In this document: positions 55,143 to 64,000 of the stretch, in pieces
How positions within the stretch are numbered: the stretch's first letter is position 1
Layout of the letters: each line of letters begins with the position of its first letter
Origin: Bog-473 sp963843365
GTDB taxonomy: Bacteria; Actinomycetota; Acidimicrobiia; Acidimicrobiales; RAAP-2
Direction: 5' to 3'
Assembly (NCBI GenBank): GCA_963843365.1
Contig: CAWJKG010000006.1
Location: 1-64,000, forward strand
DNA length: 64,000 nucleotides
Notes under the pieces: generated by a model
Seen by the model: only the letters and a program-made list of their open reading frames with translations
The model's database searches: none
What the model was told of the DNA's origin: nothing
Program-made: the position numbers and the translations under genes

Positions 55143-55985
55143 TCATGCCGACCGCACCGGGTCCTCGGCGGGGGGGCTGGCCGCGTTCGTGCTGCCCCGG
55201 GGGCCTCCGGCTCCCGCTGCCGCTCCGGCTCCCGCCGGCGGCTGGCCCCGGGACCCCGAGAAGAGCCGCTTCGTGCCACGCGCCACGCGGCCCAGACCCC
55301 ACCACGTGACGAGCGCCAGCGCCTCGACGACGATGACGGAGGACATCTTGGACTCGCCGGCCTCACGGTCGACGAACTTGATCGGCACCTCGGTGATGGC
55401 GGCGCCGTGCTGGCGCGCCCGGTACGTCATTTCGATCTGGAAGCCGTAGCCCTCGGCCCGGATGCGGTCGAGGTCGAGCCGGCGCAGTATGTCGGCCGCG
55501 TAGACGCGGTAGCCGGCCGTCGAGTCGACGACGCCGAGACCGAGCACGGCGGACGCGTACGCGTTGCCGCCGCGCGAGAGCAGATGGCGGTGCCAGGCCC
55601 ACTTGGGGATGGACCCGCCCTCGACGTAGCGCGAGCCGATCACGACGTCGAAGCCCTCACCGAGCGGCGCCACCAGCGACGGCAGCGCGGCGGGGTCGTG
55701 CGAGAAGTCGGCGTCGATCTCGATGCAGGCGTCGTAGCCGTGCTCGAGCCCCCAGGCGAAGCCGGCCCGGTAGGCGCTGCCCAACCCGGACTTGGACGCG
55801 CGCGACAACAGGTGCACGTCGGGCAGCTCGGCCGCCACCGCCTTGACGAGATCGGCCGTGCCGTCGGGACTGCCGTCGTCGACCACGAGCACGCCGGCAC
55901 CGGGAAGACACTCGTGGATCCGGCGCAGCATCCGCTCGATGTTCTCCGACTCGTTGTAGGTCGGGATGACCACCAGCGGTCGCAT
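55143..55985 (-). CDS. ppm1: Polyprenol monophosphomannose synthase (GT2)
   Basis: The protein has 280 residues. It has the GT2 start VVIPTYNESENIERMLRRIH, the nucleotide region GVLVVDDGSPDGTADLV, the DAD metal motif in CIEIDADFSHDPAALPSLVA, GSRYVEGGSIPKWAWHRHLL and the acceptor-side motif VDSTAGYRVYAADILRRLDL. The C-terminal end has a single Ala/Gly/Pro-rich tail (GQPPAGAGAAAGAGG) and no membrane region. It makes polyprenyl-phospho-mannose from GDP-mannose, the donor for GT-C mannosyltransferases such as the gene at 59.7 kb and possibly those at 2-7 kb. Confidence 0.92.
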   Translation of the reverse strand: MRPLVVIPTYNESENIERMLRRIHECLPGAGVLVVDDGSPDGTADLVKAVAAELPDVHLLSRASKSGLGSAYRAGFAWGLEHGYDACIEIDADFSHDPAALPSLVAPLGEGFDVVIGSRYVEGGSIPKWAWHRHLLSRGGNAYASAVLGLGVVDSTAGYRVYAADILRRLDLDRIRAEGYGFQIEMTYRARQHGAAITEVPIKFVDREAGESKMSSVIVVEALALVTWWGLGRVARGTKRLFSGSRGQPPAGAGAAAGAGGPRGSTNAASPPAEDPVRSA

Positions 55986-56161
55986 GCAGCCATTCTAGGG
56001 GAGGTTGCCGCGCCGACCCCTTCGCCCGCCGGCGCGGCGGCCGGACCCGGTTCTGCCTCTGGACCGGTCCACGCCGGCGACTGATGTGTGGCCTCCGCCG
56101 GGGCACACCGCACGCACAACCCCCGGGGTCGCCCACCGGCGCCCCGTCCCCTCGATGCCGA
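55986..56161. other. Intergenic stretch between AI-2E transporter and ppm1
   Basis: These 176 bases lie between two minus-strand genes. I see no gene, tRNA or obvious terminator; only short C/G-rich runs are present. Confidence 0.45.
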
Positions 56162-57334
56162 CTAGATGTCGACCGGTTCTCCGACCTGGACGGGCTCGTC
56201 GTCCGTTGCGTCCCCCGTGGCGTCGGGACCGCGGCGCAGCTCCCGGACGATCACCTGGGTCGCACCGCCCACCGGAATCCCGATCAGGGCACCCACGAAC
56301 GTGCCCAGGCCGCCGGCCACCTTCCCGCCCAACGTGGCCCCGACCAACACCGCGATGAGGACCCAGAAGGGGTTGAGCTGCACCGTCTTGCTCATGATGA
56401 CCGGGTTGAGGACGTGGTTCTCAATTTGTTGGTAGACGAGGAACACGATGAGCATGGTGATGCCGGCGGGGACGGAGTGGATGGCGGCAATGACCACCAC
56501 CGGGACGCCGGCGAGCAGGCCGCCCACCAGGGGCAGCAGGTCCACCAGGGCCACGAACACGCCGAGCAGCAGGGCGAAGGGGACGCCGAGGATCTCCAGC
56601 GTGACCCCCACAATGATCCCGGCGATGACCGAGGTGGCCCCGTTCCCCAGCATGTAGCCGGTGACCGAGCGGATGGACTCGTTCACGACGCGGTGCAGCC
56701 GCCTGGCCGTCGTTTCCTGGAACAGGCTCAGGAAGCCATCCCACAGGCGCGGCGCCTCGAGCATGGTGAAGAAGGTCAGGATGGCGATCGTCGCGATGGT
56801 GACGAGCGTGGAGACCGCGGCGGCGCCGACCGAGAAGGCGGTGGCCGGCTTGAGCACCTTCGAGACCTGCGAGGCGAATTTGGACGAGCCCTCGGAGAGG
56901 TACTTCTGCAGGTGCAACCGGAACAGCAGCCGACCCAGCGGGCCGTGCCCCTTCTTGGCCTCGCTCACGAGTGAGGGGACCTGCTTCCCGAAGTGCACCG
57001 CCGCGGTCACCAGCGGCTCGGTGAACAGGTACACCAGTCCGGCCAACACCAGGACCCCGATGAGGAACACGGCGAGGGTCGCACCCCCGTGGCTGAGGCC
57101 GCGGCGCTTCAAGAAGCGCGTCGGCGGCGTCAAGAGGAGCGTGAAGAAGAAGGCGATGATCACGTAGACCACGATGTTGCGCAGGACCCAGAGGCCGAGG
57201 ATGAGGGCCGCGTTCAGGTCCAGCAGCAGAATGACCGTGGCGACGGACACGACGATGGTCCCCAGCGGGATGCCGCGCCGATCCGCGCTCCCGGAGAATC
57301 GCGACCGCCAGGTCTCCTGGGCCTTCGGGGGCAT
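56162..57334 (-). CDS. AI-2E family (UPF0118) membrane transporter
   Basis: The protein has 390 residues with eight hydrophobic segments typical of the AI-2E family. Conserved features include TRFLKRRGLSHGGATLAVFL, a central cytosolic stretch (QVPSLVSEAKKGHGPLGRLL), ATIAILTFFTMLEAPRLWDG, SIRSVTGYMLGNGATSVIAG and FVALVDLLPLVGGLLAGVPV. The C-terminal polar end has PVQVGEPVDI. The family includes TqsA and sodium/proton antiporters, so transport of AI-2 itself is not implied. It diverges from the YbhN-like gene over 79 bases. Confidence 0.9.
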   Translation of the reverse strand: MPPKAQETWRSRFSGSADRRGIPLGTIVVSVATVILLLDLNAALILGLWVLRNIVVYVIIAFFFTLLLTPPTRFLKRRGLSHGGATLAVFLIGVLVLAGLVYLFTEPLVTAAVHFGKQVPSLVSEAKKGHGPLGRLLFRLHLQKYLSEGSSKFASQVSKVLKPATAFSVGAAAVSTLVTIATIAILTFFTMLEAPRLWDGFLSLFQETTARRLHRVVNESIRSVTGYMLGNGATSVIAGIIVGVTLEILGVPFALLLGVFVALVDLLPLVGGLLAGVPVVVIAAIHSVPAGITMLIVFLVYQQIENHVLNPVIMSKTVQLNPFWVLIAVLVGATLGGKVAGGLGTFVGALIGIPVGGATQVIVRELRRGPDATGDATDDEPVQVGEPVDI

Positions 57335-57413
57335 GGCGCCCAGCTTGGCAGCTGCGGACGCCCGAGCGGCGGTTCCTCAAAGTACGGGTGCCGACGTGCA
57401 AGCATGAGACCAA

Positions 57414-58784
57414 ATGCACGAGCAGGAACAGGCGGAGGCGCCCGCGCCCGCATCGGCTCCGGCCGCCGGACCGCCCGATCACCACGCGGCGCAGAACGGC
57501 CGTGGCACCTCGCCGTCGCCCTCGCCCTCGACGTCGCCCTCGACGTCGCCTTCGCCGTCGCCGTCGCCGCCGGAGCCGGCCCTGGCCCCGCCGGAGACGA
57601 TCCCGGCGCAATCCCCATCCTCAGGCGCAGCACAGGACGAACCGGAGCCGCCCGTCGCGGCCGCCGCGGACGCCGCCGTCACGGATGACGCCCCCACGGA
57701 CGCCGTCGTCACGGATGACGCGGCCGGCGAGACCACCGAACAGCCCGCTCCGCAACCCCGGGTACGCCGGAGGTTCCTGCCGCGCAACGTCAAGATCACC
57801 CTCACGGTGCTCCTGCTGTTCTTCATCGGCGAGTACATCCTGTTGCCCGAGCTGGCCAGCGCCCTCCATGAGGCGCACCAGCTGACACAGCTCAACTTCT
57901 TCTGGCTGGTGCTCGGGGCGCTGCTCGAAGTGGCCGCCCTCGTCGCCTACACCCAGCTCACCCACACGGTGCTCTCCCCCGGCGCACCGGATCGTTGGCG
58001 CATCTTCCGCATCAACATGTGGGCGCTGGCCATCAGCCACACGCTGCCCGGCGGCCAGGTGCCGGGAACCGCCGCCAGCTACAGGCTCCTCACCGACGCC
58101 GACGTGGCCGGGAGCACCGCCGCCTTCGGCCTGGCCACACAGGGCATCGGCTCGGCCGTGGTTCTCAACGTGATCTTCTGGCTGGCGCTGCTCATCTCCA
58201 TCCCGCTGCAGGGGTACAACCCGCTCTACGGCTTCGCGGCCCTCCTGGGTGTGCTCCTCCTGGCCATCTTCGCCGCCGTGGTGTTCTTCCTGACCCGGGG
58301 CGAGAAGCAGGCCGGCGTCTTCGTGAAGAAGGTGGCGGACCGGCTGCCCTTCGTGCGGCCCGAGACGGTGACCGCCCTGGTCCAGAAGGTGGCGGACCGG
58401 ATGAAGATCCTGTTCACGAGCTCGGACCTCCTCATGAAGGCGGGCGGCTGGGCGGCCGCCAACTGGCTCCTCGACGCCGCCTCGCTCTGGGTCTTCCTGC
58501 TGGCCTTCGGGGCCCACGTGTCGCCGATCGACGTCCTGGTCGCCTACGGGCTGGCCAACATCCTGGCCGTCATCCCCATCACGCCGAGCGGCTTGGGCGT
58601 GGTCGAAATCACCATCATCGCCGTCCTGAAGGGGTTCGGCGTGCCCGGAGGCGTGGCGGCGGCCGGCGTGCTGAGCTGGCGCCTGGTGAACTTCTGGCTG
58701 CCCATCCCCTTCGGCGGTGCCTCCTACCTGTCGCTGCGCTTCGGGCATCCGAGGACCGCGACGGCCAAGGCGATCCCGTCCTGA
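57414..58784 (+). CDS. YbhN/LPG-synthase-TM-like membrane protein with long acidic N-terminal tail
   Basis: The protein has 456 residues. The first 120 are Pro/Ser/Ala/Asp-rich with repeats such as SPSPSTSPSTSPSPSPSP and TDDAPTDAVVTDDA. From about 125 there are eight hydrophobic helices of the UPF0104/lysylphosphatidylglycerol-synthase transmembrane family, with the conserved ISHTLPGGQVPGTAASYRLL and IPITPSGLGVVEITIIAVL motifs. There is no C-terminal aminoacyltransferase domain. Such proteins act as flippases or lipid-modifying regulators in actinobacterial envelope metabolism. The start is ATG 57414. Confidence 0.88.
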   Translation: MHEQEQAEAPAPASAPAAGPPDHHAAQNGRGTSPSPSPSTSPSTSPSPSPSPPEPALAPPETIPAQSPSSGAAQDEPEPPVAAAADAAVTDDAPTDAVVTDDAAGETTEQPAPQPRVRRRFLPRNVKITLTVLLLFFIGEYILLPELASALHEAHQLTQLNFFWLVLGALLEVAALVAYTQLTHTVLSPGAPDRWRIFRINMWALAISHTLPGGQVPGTAASYRLLTDADVAGSTAAFGLATQGIGSAVVLNVIFWLALLISIPLQGYNPLYGFAALLGVLLLAIFAAVVFFLTRGEKQAGVFVKKVADRLPFVRPETVTALVQKVADRMKILFTSSDLLMKAGGWAAANWLLDAASLWVFLLAFGAHVSPIDVLVAYGLANILAVIPITPSGLGVVEITIIAVLKGFGVPGGVAAAGVLSWRLVNFWLPIPFGGASYLSLRFGHPRTATAKAIPS

Positions 58785-58797
58785 CGGCTCCTCCCCG

Positions 58798-59650
58798 ATG
58801 GCCCTGACGCGCGCCGGTCATCCCTCCCTCGCCACACGCTGGGAGGCGGCGCAGCGCCTGCGCCTGGAACGCACGCGGCCCTCGACGCCCCAGGGCGACA
58901 TCGAGGCGGAGCGCCGCTTCTACCGCGCCCTCGCCGGTGGGGTACACGTCCCCCTCGGACCGTCGGCCGCACTGGCCCAGCGGACCCGGGTGATCGACGC
59001 CGAGGTCGCGGCGTGCCCTCGGGCGCGGTACGACACAGATCGTGCTCCTCGGCGCGGCGCACGACGGGCGCGCACTCCGTTTCGGTGGCGGAGCGGTGCG
59101 GTGGTTCGAAGTCGACCGCCCGCCCTCATCGGCGGAAAAGCGCACCCGCCTCACTGCGCTCGGCATCACCGCGAACTCCACCGCCTACCTGCCGCTCGAC
59201 CTGGCCGCGGTGGGGTCGACTGGTTCAGCCGCTGCGACCCAGTCGCCGGACGATCTCGATGCGGCGCTGACCGCGGCCGGACACGACCCCGCGGCGCCGA
59301 CGCTGTACGTGGCGGAGACGACCTTCGACAGCGTGTCGCTGGAGGCGGCGGCGGCGCTCTGCACGGCACTGCGTGCCCGTGCCGCATCCGGCAGCGTGCT
59401 CGTCGCCACGTTCTCCGTGGCACCCGAGGGCAGCGGCGCCGTCCACGCGCTGCGCTCCGCAGCCAATCTCGTGCGACAGGCCGTCGACGAGCCCAGCGGG
59501 AACGAGTGGCGGCCGGGCGATCCCCAGAAGCTGATGGTCGTGACCGGGTGGCGGGTCACTCACTCCGAGTCGTCGGCTGAGCGGCGGCTGGACCCGGGGT
59601 CCCACATGCTGATCCTCGTCTGTGCGCCCGACCCCGACCGCGGCGGCTGA
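58798..59650 (+). CDS. SAM-dependent methyltransferase, leucine-carboxyl-methyltransferase-like, one frameshift
   Basis: Starts at ATG 58798, 13 bases after the YbhN-like gene, and ends at 59650. The N-terminal part has LATRWEAAQRLRLERTRPST and VIDAEVA. After an extra base near 59011 it continues RGTTQIVLLGAAHDGRALRF, VRWFEVDRPPSSAEKRTRLT, YLPLDL and PTLYVAETTFDSVSLEAAAA. This is the PPM1/LCM-type SAM fold common in actinobacterial proteins of unknown substrate. Corrected length is about 283. The order with the YbhN-like gene suggests an operon. The substrate is not predictable. Confidence 0.8.
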
Positions 59651-59668
59651 GGCAGCTGACCGAACCGC

Positions 59669-59728
59669 CGAGGGCCGACGAGGGCCGCCGAGGGCCGCCG
59701 AGGGCGGACGAGGGCGGACGAGGGCGGC
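59669..59728. repeat. Six-copy 10-base tandem repeat between convergent genes
   Basis: Six units of cgagggcNgN fill most of the 89-base gap between the methyltransferase and the GT87 gene. Units 1-3 read cgagggccg(a/c), units 4-6 cgagggcgg(a/c). No hairpin terminator is seen. Variation in copy number between strains would be expected. Confidence 0.8.
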
Positions 59729-59739
59729 AGGGGCCAGGC

Positions 59740-60972
59740 TCAGGGACCGGCGCCCGTCGCCGCCATCGCCCGCCGGCCCAGGCCCATCGGGCGCGCCGCG
59801 TACGACCGGGTCACCCGGATACCGGCGCCGAGCACGAGCACGACGAAGACGAGCGCGTAGGCATCGCCCAGCGGCAGGAGCCAGCCCCGTCCGGCGAAGC
59901 GGACGGACGGACCATGCGGCACCCACCAGTACGGCGCCGCCCACAGCAGCACGGCCACTCCGAGCGCCCACCACGCGCCGGCGCGCGGCCGGTCCTCGGC
60001 CAGCGCCAGCCAGGCGACCAGCAACACCATCCAGATGAAGTGGTGCGACCACGACACCGGGCTGGCCAGCGACTCGGTCGCCTCCACGACGAGGAGCCCG
60101 AGGACGGGCGAGGAGCGCCGGTAGGCGCCGGCGGCGATCAGCAGGCCGACGACGCCCACGGTCAGCACAATGACGAAGGTGGTCGGCGTCGTCACCGTGT
60201 GGCCGAGCAGCCGCTCGGTGGCGCCGAGCAGGCCCTGGTTGCCGATCCACGACAACATGCCCGCCCGCTGCGGGTCGTGGATGTAGTGCGTCCAGTACGA
60301 CCACGAGGTGGAGGCGTTGAACGCGACGGCCAACGCGGCAGCGGCCAGGAACGACACCATGGCCCGGACACCGGCCCGGCCCTGGCGGGTGAGGAACAGG
60401 TACGGGATCAGGATGACGGGCGTCACCTTGATGGCGGCCGCCAGGCCCACCAGGATCCCGCGTGGGATGGGCAGGTCCATGGTGAGATCCGCCACGATCA
60501 TGAGGGCCAGCAAAATGTTCACCTGCCCGAGCAGGAAGGTCTGGCGCACCGGATCGAACAACAGCACAGGCAACACCAGGGCGAGGCCCCACCACAGCAC
60601 CGTGCGCTTGTCCAGGGTGCGGCAGACGGCCCGCAGGCTGACGACGATCATGCCGAAGAGGGCGGCCAGGTTGATCCAGGAGAAGGCGACCTCGCAGGCG
60701 CGCAGCGGGAAGTGCGCGAACGGAGCGAAGAGCAGGGCGGAGAAGGGCGGGTAGGTGAAGCCGAGATGGTCGGTCGGGTACGTCACCGTGAACAGGTCGT
60801 CCGACGAGGCGTGGGCACCGCCCAGGAGGTAGGTGCTCAGGTCGAGCTGCTGGTGGAAACAGGCCAGGATGGTGGCGCCGACGAACGCCACCGACGCCAA
60901 CAGGGCCGGCCAACCCCAGCCGCGGCCCGACGCGATGACGCGCATGCGCAATGCCAGCGCGTCACCGGACAT
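59740..60972 (-). CDS. GT87 polyprenol-phosphate mannosyltransferase-like membrane protein
   Basis: I use ATG 60972 (410 residues). An ATG at 61029 would overlap ppk. About ten hydrophobic helices are present. The first outer loop carries DLSTYLLGGAHASSDDLFTV and HLGFTYPPFSALLFAPFAHF, the pattern of DUF2029/GT87 enzymes such as PimE and other alpha-1,2-mannosyltransferases. Then GQVNILLALMIVADLTMDLP and AAIKVTPVILIPYLFLTRQG follow, also typical. It would use polyprenyl-phospho-mannose made by the ppm1 product. The short C-terminal tail is soluble. It is transcribed downstream of ppk. Confidence 0.85.
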   Translation of the reverse strand: MSGDALALRMRVIASGRGWGWPALLASVAFVGATILACFHQQLDLSTYLLGGAHASSDDLFTVTYPTDHLGFTYPPFSALLFAPFAHFPLRACEVAFSWINLAALFGMIVVSLRAVCRTLDKRTVLWWGLALVLPVLLFDPVRQTFLLGQVNILLALMIVADLTMDLPIPRGILVGLAAAIKVTPVILIPYLFLTRQGRAGVRAMVSFLAAAALAVAFNASTSWSYWTHYIHDPQRAGMLSWIGNQGLLGATERLLGHTVTTPTTFVIVLTVGVVGLLIAAGAYRRSSPVLGLLVVEATESLASPVSWSHHFIWMVLLVAWLALAEDRPRAGAWWALGVAVLLWAAPYWWVPHGPSVRFAGRGWLLPLGDAYALVFVVLVLGAGIRVTRSYAARPMGLGRRAMAATGAGP

Positions 60973-61003
60973 GGCGCCGGATCGTCGCGGCGGCCGGGTC
61001 CCG

Positions 61004-63325
61004 CTACGCGGGAGGCTTGGCCTCTTCACCCTCTCCGACGCGGAAGTCCGAATCGAGGCGCCGGCGGGCCCGCTCCCGTGCCAGCTCCTTCAGTCGCTCC
61101 TGCGAACTCACGCCGTGGCGGTTCTCCACGCGGCGCCAGCGCCGGTCCGGACCGAGCTCCCAGGCGTTGGTCTCGTCGGCGAACACGAGGTCGAGCACCT
61201 CGAAGAGCCGGGACTGCAGCTCGGGGTCGCGCACAGGCACGACCACTTCGACACGGCGGTCGAGGTTGCGGCCCATCAGGTCGGCGGAACCGATGAAGAT
61301 CTTCAGGGGCAGGCCCGGTCCGGCCGCCGGATCGGCGGGGGCGCCGCCGAAGCGGTAGATACGCGAATGCTCGAGGAAGTTGCCGACGATGGACCGGACG
61401 CGGATGTTCTCCGACAGCTGGGGAATGCCGGGTCGGAGCCGGCAGAGTCCGCGCACGGCCAGGTCGATCTGCACCCCGGCGCCCGAGGCGCGGTAGAGCG
61501 CGTCGATCATGGAGGCGTCGGTGAGGCCGTTGAGCTTCATCACGATGCGGCCCGCCGGTCCGGCCTCGGCCTGCTCCTCGATCATGGCGTGGATGCGCTT
61601 GCGCACCGTCACCGGTGACACGAGGATCTGGCGGTAATCCGCGTGGCGCGAGAAGCCGGTGAGGTAGTTGAAGAGCTCGCCGACGTCGGCGCCGATCTCG
61701 GGGTCCGACGTCAGCAGCCCGATGTCCTCGTAGATGCGCGCCGTCTTGGAGTTGTAGTTGCCCGTGCCGACGTGGCAGTAGTGGCGCACGCCGTCGTCCT
61801 CGCGGCGCAGCACCAGCGCCGTCTTCGAGTGCGTCTTCAGGCCGACGATGCCGTACACGACGTGCACGCCCACTTCTTCGAGCGCGCGGGCCCAGCCGAT
61901 GTTCGCCTCCTCGTCGAAGCGCGCCTTGAGCTCGACGATGGCGGCCACTTGCTTCCCGTTCTCGGCGGCGCGGATGAGCGACTGCACAATGGGGCTGTCG
62001 CCGCCGGTGCGGTAGAGCGTCTGCTTGATCCCGAGCACCTCCGGATCCTCGGCGGCCTGGGCCACGAAGGCCTCGACCGAGGTGGCGAAGGAGTCGTAAG
62101 GGTGGTGGACCAGCACGTCGCGCTCGCGCAGCAGGGCGAAGAACTCGGCCGGATCGTGGGCGACCTGGCCCAGCCGGGGCGGGGTCATGGGCGTCCAGGT
62201 CTCCCCGTGCAGGTCGGGGCGGTCCAGCGCGTAGACGCCCCACAGGCCGCTGAGGTCCAGGGGCGCCCCGACGCGGAAGACCCCGTCGGCCCCCACCTCG
62301 AGCTCGGTGGCCAGCAGGTCGGCCAGCTCCTGGCCCATGTCGGCCTCGATCTCGAGCCGCAGCGCCTTGCCGAAGCGGCGGCGGCGCAGCTCCATCTCGA
62401 TGGCGACCAGCAGGTCGTCGGCCTCGTCCTCCTCCAGCACGATGTCGGCGTTGCGGGTGACCCGGAAGGCGTGGTGGTGCCCGATGGTCATGCCCGGGAA
62501 GAGGGAGTCCAGGTGGGCGGCGATGACCTGCTCGAGCGGCACGAAGCGCTCGCCGTCGGGCATGACGACGAAACGGGGCAACGCCGGGGGCACCTTGACC
62601 CGGGCGATGCGCCCCTCGCCCGATGTGGGGTCCTGCACCTCGACCACCAGGTTGAGCGAGAGGTTCGAGATGTACGGGAAGGGGTGGCCGGGGTCGACGG
62701 CCAGCGGGGTCAGCACGGGGTAGATCTGGCGCTGGAAGACGTCGACGAGGTACGCCCGGTCCACGTCGTCGAGCGAGGACCAGCTGGCGAAGCGGATGCC
62801 GGCGTCGGCCAGCCCGGGGACGATCAGGTCCAAGAAGATGTGGTCCTGGCGCCGGACGAGCTCCTCGACCCGGGCCCGGATCATCGTCAGCTGCTCGCCG
62901 GGGCGCAGGCCGTCGACCGAACGGGTGCGCACGCCGGCCGCCACCTGGTCCTCGAGCGCGGCGACCCTGATTTGGTAGAACTCGTCGAGCAGCTCGGAGA
63001 AGATGGCCAGGAACTTGGCCCGCTCCAGCAGCGGCACGCCGTCGTCCTCGGCCAGATCGAGCAGGCGGGAGCCGAAGTCGAGGCGCGACTGCTCCCGGTT
63101 GGTGAAACGCTGGTATCCGAAGGCCTCGATCTCCTGGTAGGTCGGCGCCGCCACGTGCTCGACCCCGGTGGCAACTTCGTCCGCGCCGCCGACCTCTCCC
63201 ATGGCCTCGTCGGGGATCAGGCCCTCGCCACCTGTGCCTGCGCGCGTGGATGAGCCCGTGACTGTGCCTGTGACCTGGGGCTCCGGCTGCGCCTGGGGTT
63301 GCGGCTGTGGCTGTGTCTGGGTCAT
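61004..63325 (-). CDS. ppk: Polyphosphate kinase 1
   Basis: The protein is about 773 residues from the ATG at 63325; another ATG at 63412 would add 29 residues of weak bias. A Pro/Gln/Thr-rich leader of about 60 residues precedes the Ppk core: FTNREQSRLDFGSRLLDLAE, FPYISNLSLNLVVEV, LVHHPYDSFATSVEAFVAQA, VHVVYGIVGLKTHSKTALVL, with the phosphorylated His in RHYCHVGTGNYNSKTARIYE, and NYLTGFSRHADYRQILVSPV. It makes and degrades polyphosphate. Frame is clean. It diverges from an FtsW-like gene. Confidence 0.95.
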   Translation of the reverse strand: MTQTQPQPQPQAQPEPQVTGTVTGSSTRAGTGGEGLIPDEAMGEVGGADEVATGVEHVAAPTYQEIEAFGYQRFTNREQSRLDFGSRLLDLAEDDGVPLLERAKFLAIFSELLDEFYQIRVAALEDQVAAGVRTRSVDGLRPGEQLTMIRARVEELVRRQDHIFLDLIVPGLADAGIRFASWSSLDDVDRAYLVDVFQRQIYPVLTPLAVDPGHPFPYISNLSLNLVVEVQDPTSGEGRIARVKVPPALPRFVVMPDGERFVPLEQVIAAHLDSLFPGMTIGHHHAFRVTRNADIVLEEDEADDLLVAIEMELRRRRFGKALRLEIEADMGQELADLLATELEVGADGVFRVGAPLDLSGLWGVYALDRPDLHGETWTPMTPPRLGQVAHDPAEFFALLRERDVLVHHPYDSFATSVEAFVAQAAEDPEVLGIKQTLYRTGGDSPIVQSLIRAAENGKQVAAIVELKARFDEEANIGWARALEEVGVHVVYGIVGLKTHSKTALVLRREDDGVRHYCHVGTGNYNSKTARIYEDIGLLTSDPEIGADVGELFNYLTGFSRHADYRQILVSPVTVRKRIHAMIEEQAEAGPAGRIVMKLNGLTDASMIDALYRASGAGVQIDLAVRGLCRLRPGIPQLSENIRVRSIVGNFLEHSRIYRFGGAPADPAAGPGLPLKIFIGSADLMGRNLDRRVEVVVPVRDPELQSRLFEVLDLVFADETNAWELGPDRRWRRVENRHGVSSQERLKELARERARRRLDSDFRVGEGEEAKPPA

Positions 63326-63401
63326 GGGAGAGGGTGCGGCACAGTGCGTCCGGGGCGAGATGTCACCCTGAATCCTACTGCCCACCACTACGATTCGCCC
63401 G
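63326..63401. promoter_or_regulatory. Divergent gap between ppk and FtsW/RodA gene
   Basis: This 76-base gap must contain both promoters. A TACGAT element at 63388-63393 precedes the FtsW-like start by about ten bases and could be a -10 box only for a near-leaderless transcript. No clear -35 is seen. Confidence 0.3.
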
Positions 63402-64000
63402 GTGCCGTCCACGACCCGTCGCAGGATTCTCCCGCGCTATGTGTTCGGCCCCAAGCCGAAACGGCGCACCGAATTGGGCCTGCTGCTGTTCGGCGCGCTG
63501 CTGATCGTCGCGTTGTACATCATCGCCGTCCTGGGCCAGAAGTCGAAGATCCCCGACAACATCGGGGCCTTCCTCGGCATTGTGCTCGGGCTGGCACTGC
63601 TGGCCCACATGGCCAACCGCTGGCTGGCCCCGCAGGCCAATGCAGTGATTCTGCCGTTGGCGGTGCTGCTCAACGGGATCGGCTACGTGGTCATCGCCCG
63701 CTGGAACCCGGGCCAGGCGCAGGGCCAGGCGGCCTGGGCCGCCCTCGGCGTGATGCTCTACATCCTCACGTTGCTCATCGTCCGCTATTCGCGCGACTTG
63801 GAGCGCTACCGCTATCTCCTGTTATTGGTTGCCGGCATGTTGTTGGTGGCGCCGCTGTTCTTCTCCCCTATCTACGGGGCGCGTCTCTGGGTGCACTTCG
63901 GCAGCCTCTCCTTCCAGCCGATCGAGTTCTCCAAGATCCTGCTGTGCATCTTCTTCGCCTCGTACTTCGCGGAGAACAAGGAGATGCTGTCCATCCCGAC
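63402..64000 (+). CDS. FtsW/RodA/SpoVE-family protein (C-terminus beyond window)
   Basis: Starts at GTG 63402 and runs off the right edge after about 199 residues. A basic start (RRRILPRYVFGPKPKRRTEL) leads into hydrophobic helices and the family loop LFFSPIYGARLWVHFGSLSF followed by QPIEFSKILLCIFFASYFAE. These match SEDS peptidoglycan glycosyltransferases. The visible half does not distinguish division (FtsW) from elongation (RodA). The N-terminal extension resembles actinobacterial RodA-type proteins found next to pbpA and pstP; those would lie to the right. Confidence 0.9.
   Translation, partial: MPSTTRRRILPRYVFGPKPKRRTELGLLLFGALLIVALYIIAVLGQKSKIPDNIGAFLGIVLGLALLAHMANRWLAPQANAVILPLAVLLNGIGYVVIARWNPGQAQGQAAWAALGVMLYILTLLIVRYSRDLERYRYLLLLVAGMLLVAPLFFSPIYGARLWVHFGSLSFQPIEFSKILLCIFFASYFAENKEMLSIP

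Overview
The window is high-GC DNA packed with short-gap, mostly minus-strand operons. It carries a mycothiol synthase, an ANTAR regulator next to polA and rpsA (the PdtaR-PolA-RpsA order known from mycobacteria), menaquinone genes, a DUF6186-type small membrane protein and secreted proteins with 'GYWLVASDGG'-type repeats. Together these point to an actinobacterium. The secreted repeats make class Acidimicrobiia my best guess, which is inference.

Layout. 1-7070: envelope glycan genes (flippase-like protein, SGNH hydrolase, two large GT-C-like membrane proteins, a UDP-galactopyranose-mutase-like flavoprotein). 7170-11040: an oligopeptide/dipeptide ABC transporter (two permeases, two ATPases) with no binding protein beside it. 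11112-18547: an ATP-grasp enzyme converging on rpsA-polA-pdtaR, then a coiled-coil protein and menC. 18606-28405: accessory stretch, with a tRNA-Leu(CAA) whose 3' end is duplicated around an IS481-family element, then three secreted proteins (a Thr-rich protein, a 1764-residue sedolisin with an inserted beta-propeller, a GH16 glycosidase). 28737-32165: fatty acid synthesis fabD-fabG-acpP-fabF, with fabD carrying a biotin-carrier-like tail that lacks the lysine. 32226-33443: a second SGNH hydrolase. 33440-46724: a his-trp supercluster on the minus strand, in transcription order hisD-C-B-H-A-F, a GroES-like gene, hisI, trpE, ygfZ-like, two small membrane proteins, two small unknowns, trpC, trpF, trpB, trpA; hisG, hisE, trpD and trpG are not here. 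46806-49574: small proteins, a degenerate PIN/RHH toxin-antitoxin pair, nth and mshD. 49567-57334: VIT1 transporter, MaoC protein, menG-menF, a two-component system, polyprenol-phosphate mannose synthase and an AI-2E family transporter. 57414-64000: YbhN-like protein, a leucine-carboxyl-methyltransferase-like enzyme, a GT87 mannosyltransferase, ppk, and the start of an FtsW/RodA gene.

A recurrent feature is single-base frameshifts in genes that should be functional (dppD, trpE, trpC, trpF, hisA, hisF, nth, mshD and others). Almost all are one extra base, many in C or G runs, so I read them as sequence or assembly errors. I annotate each gene across its shifts and state where they lie. Many neighbouring genes overlap as GTGA, ATGA or TGATG, so start and stop positions support one another even where the frame breaks.
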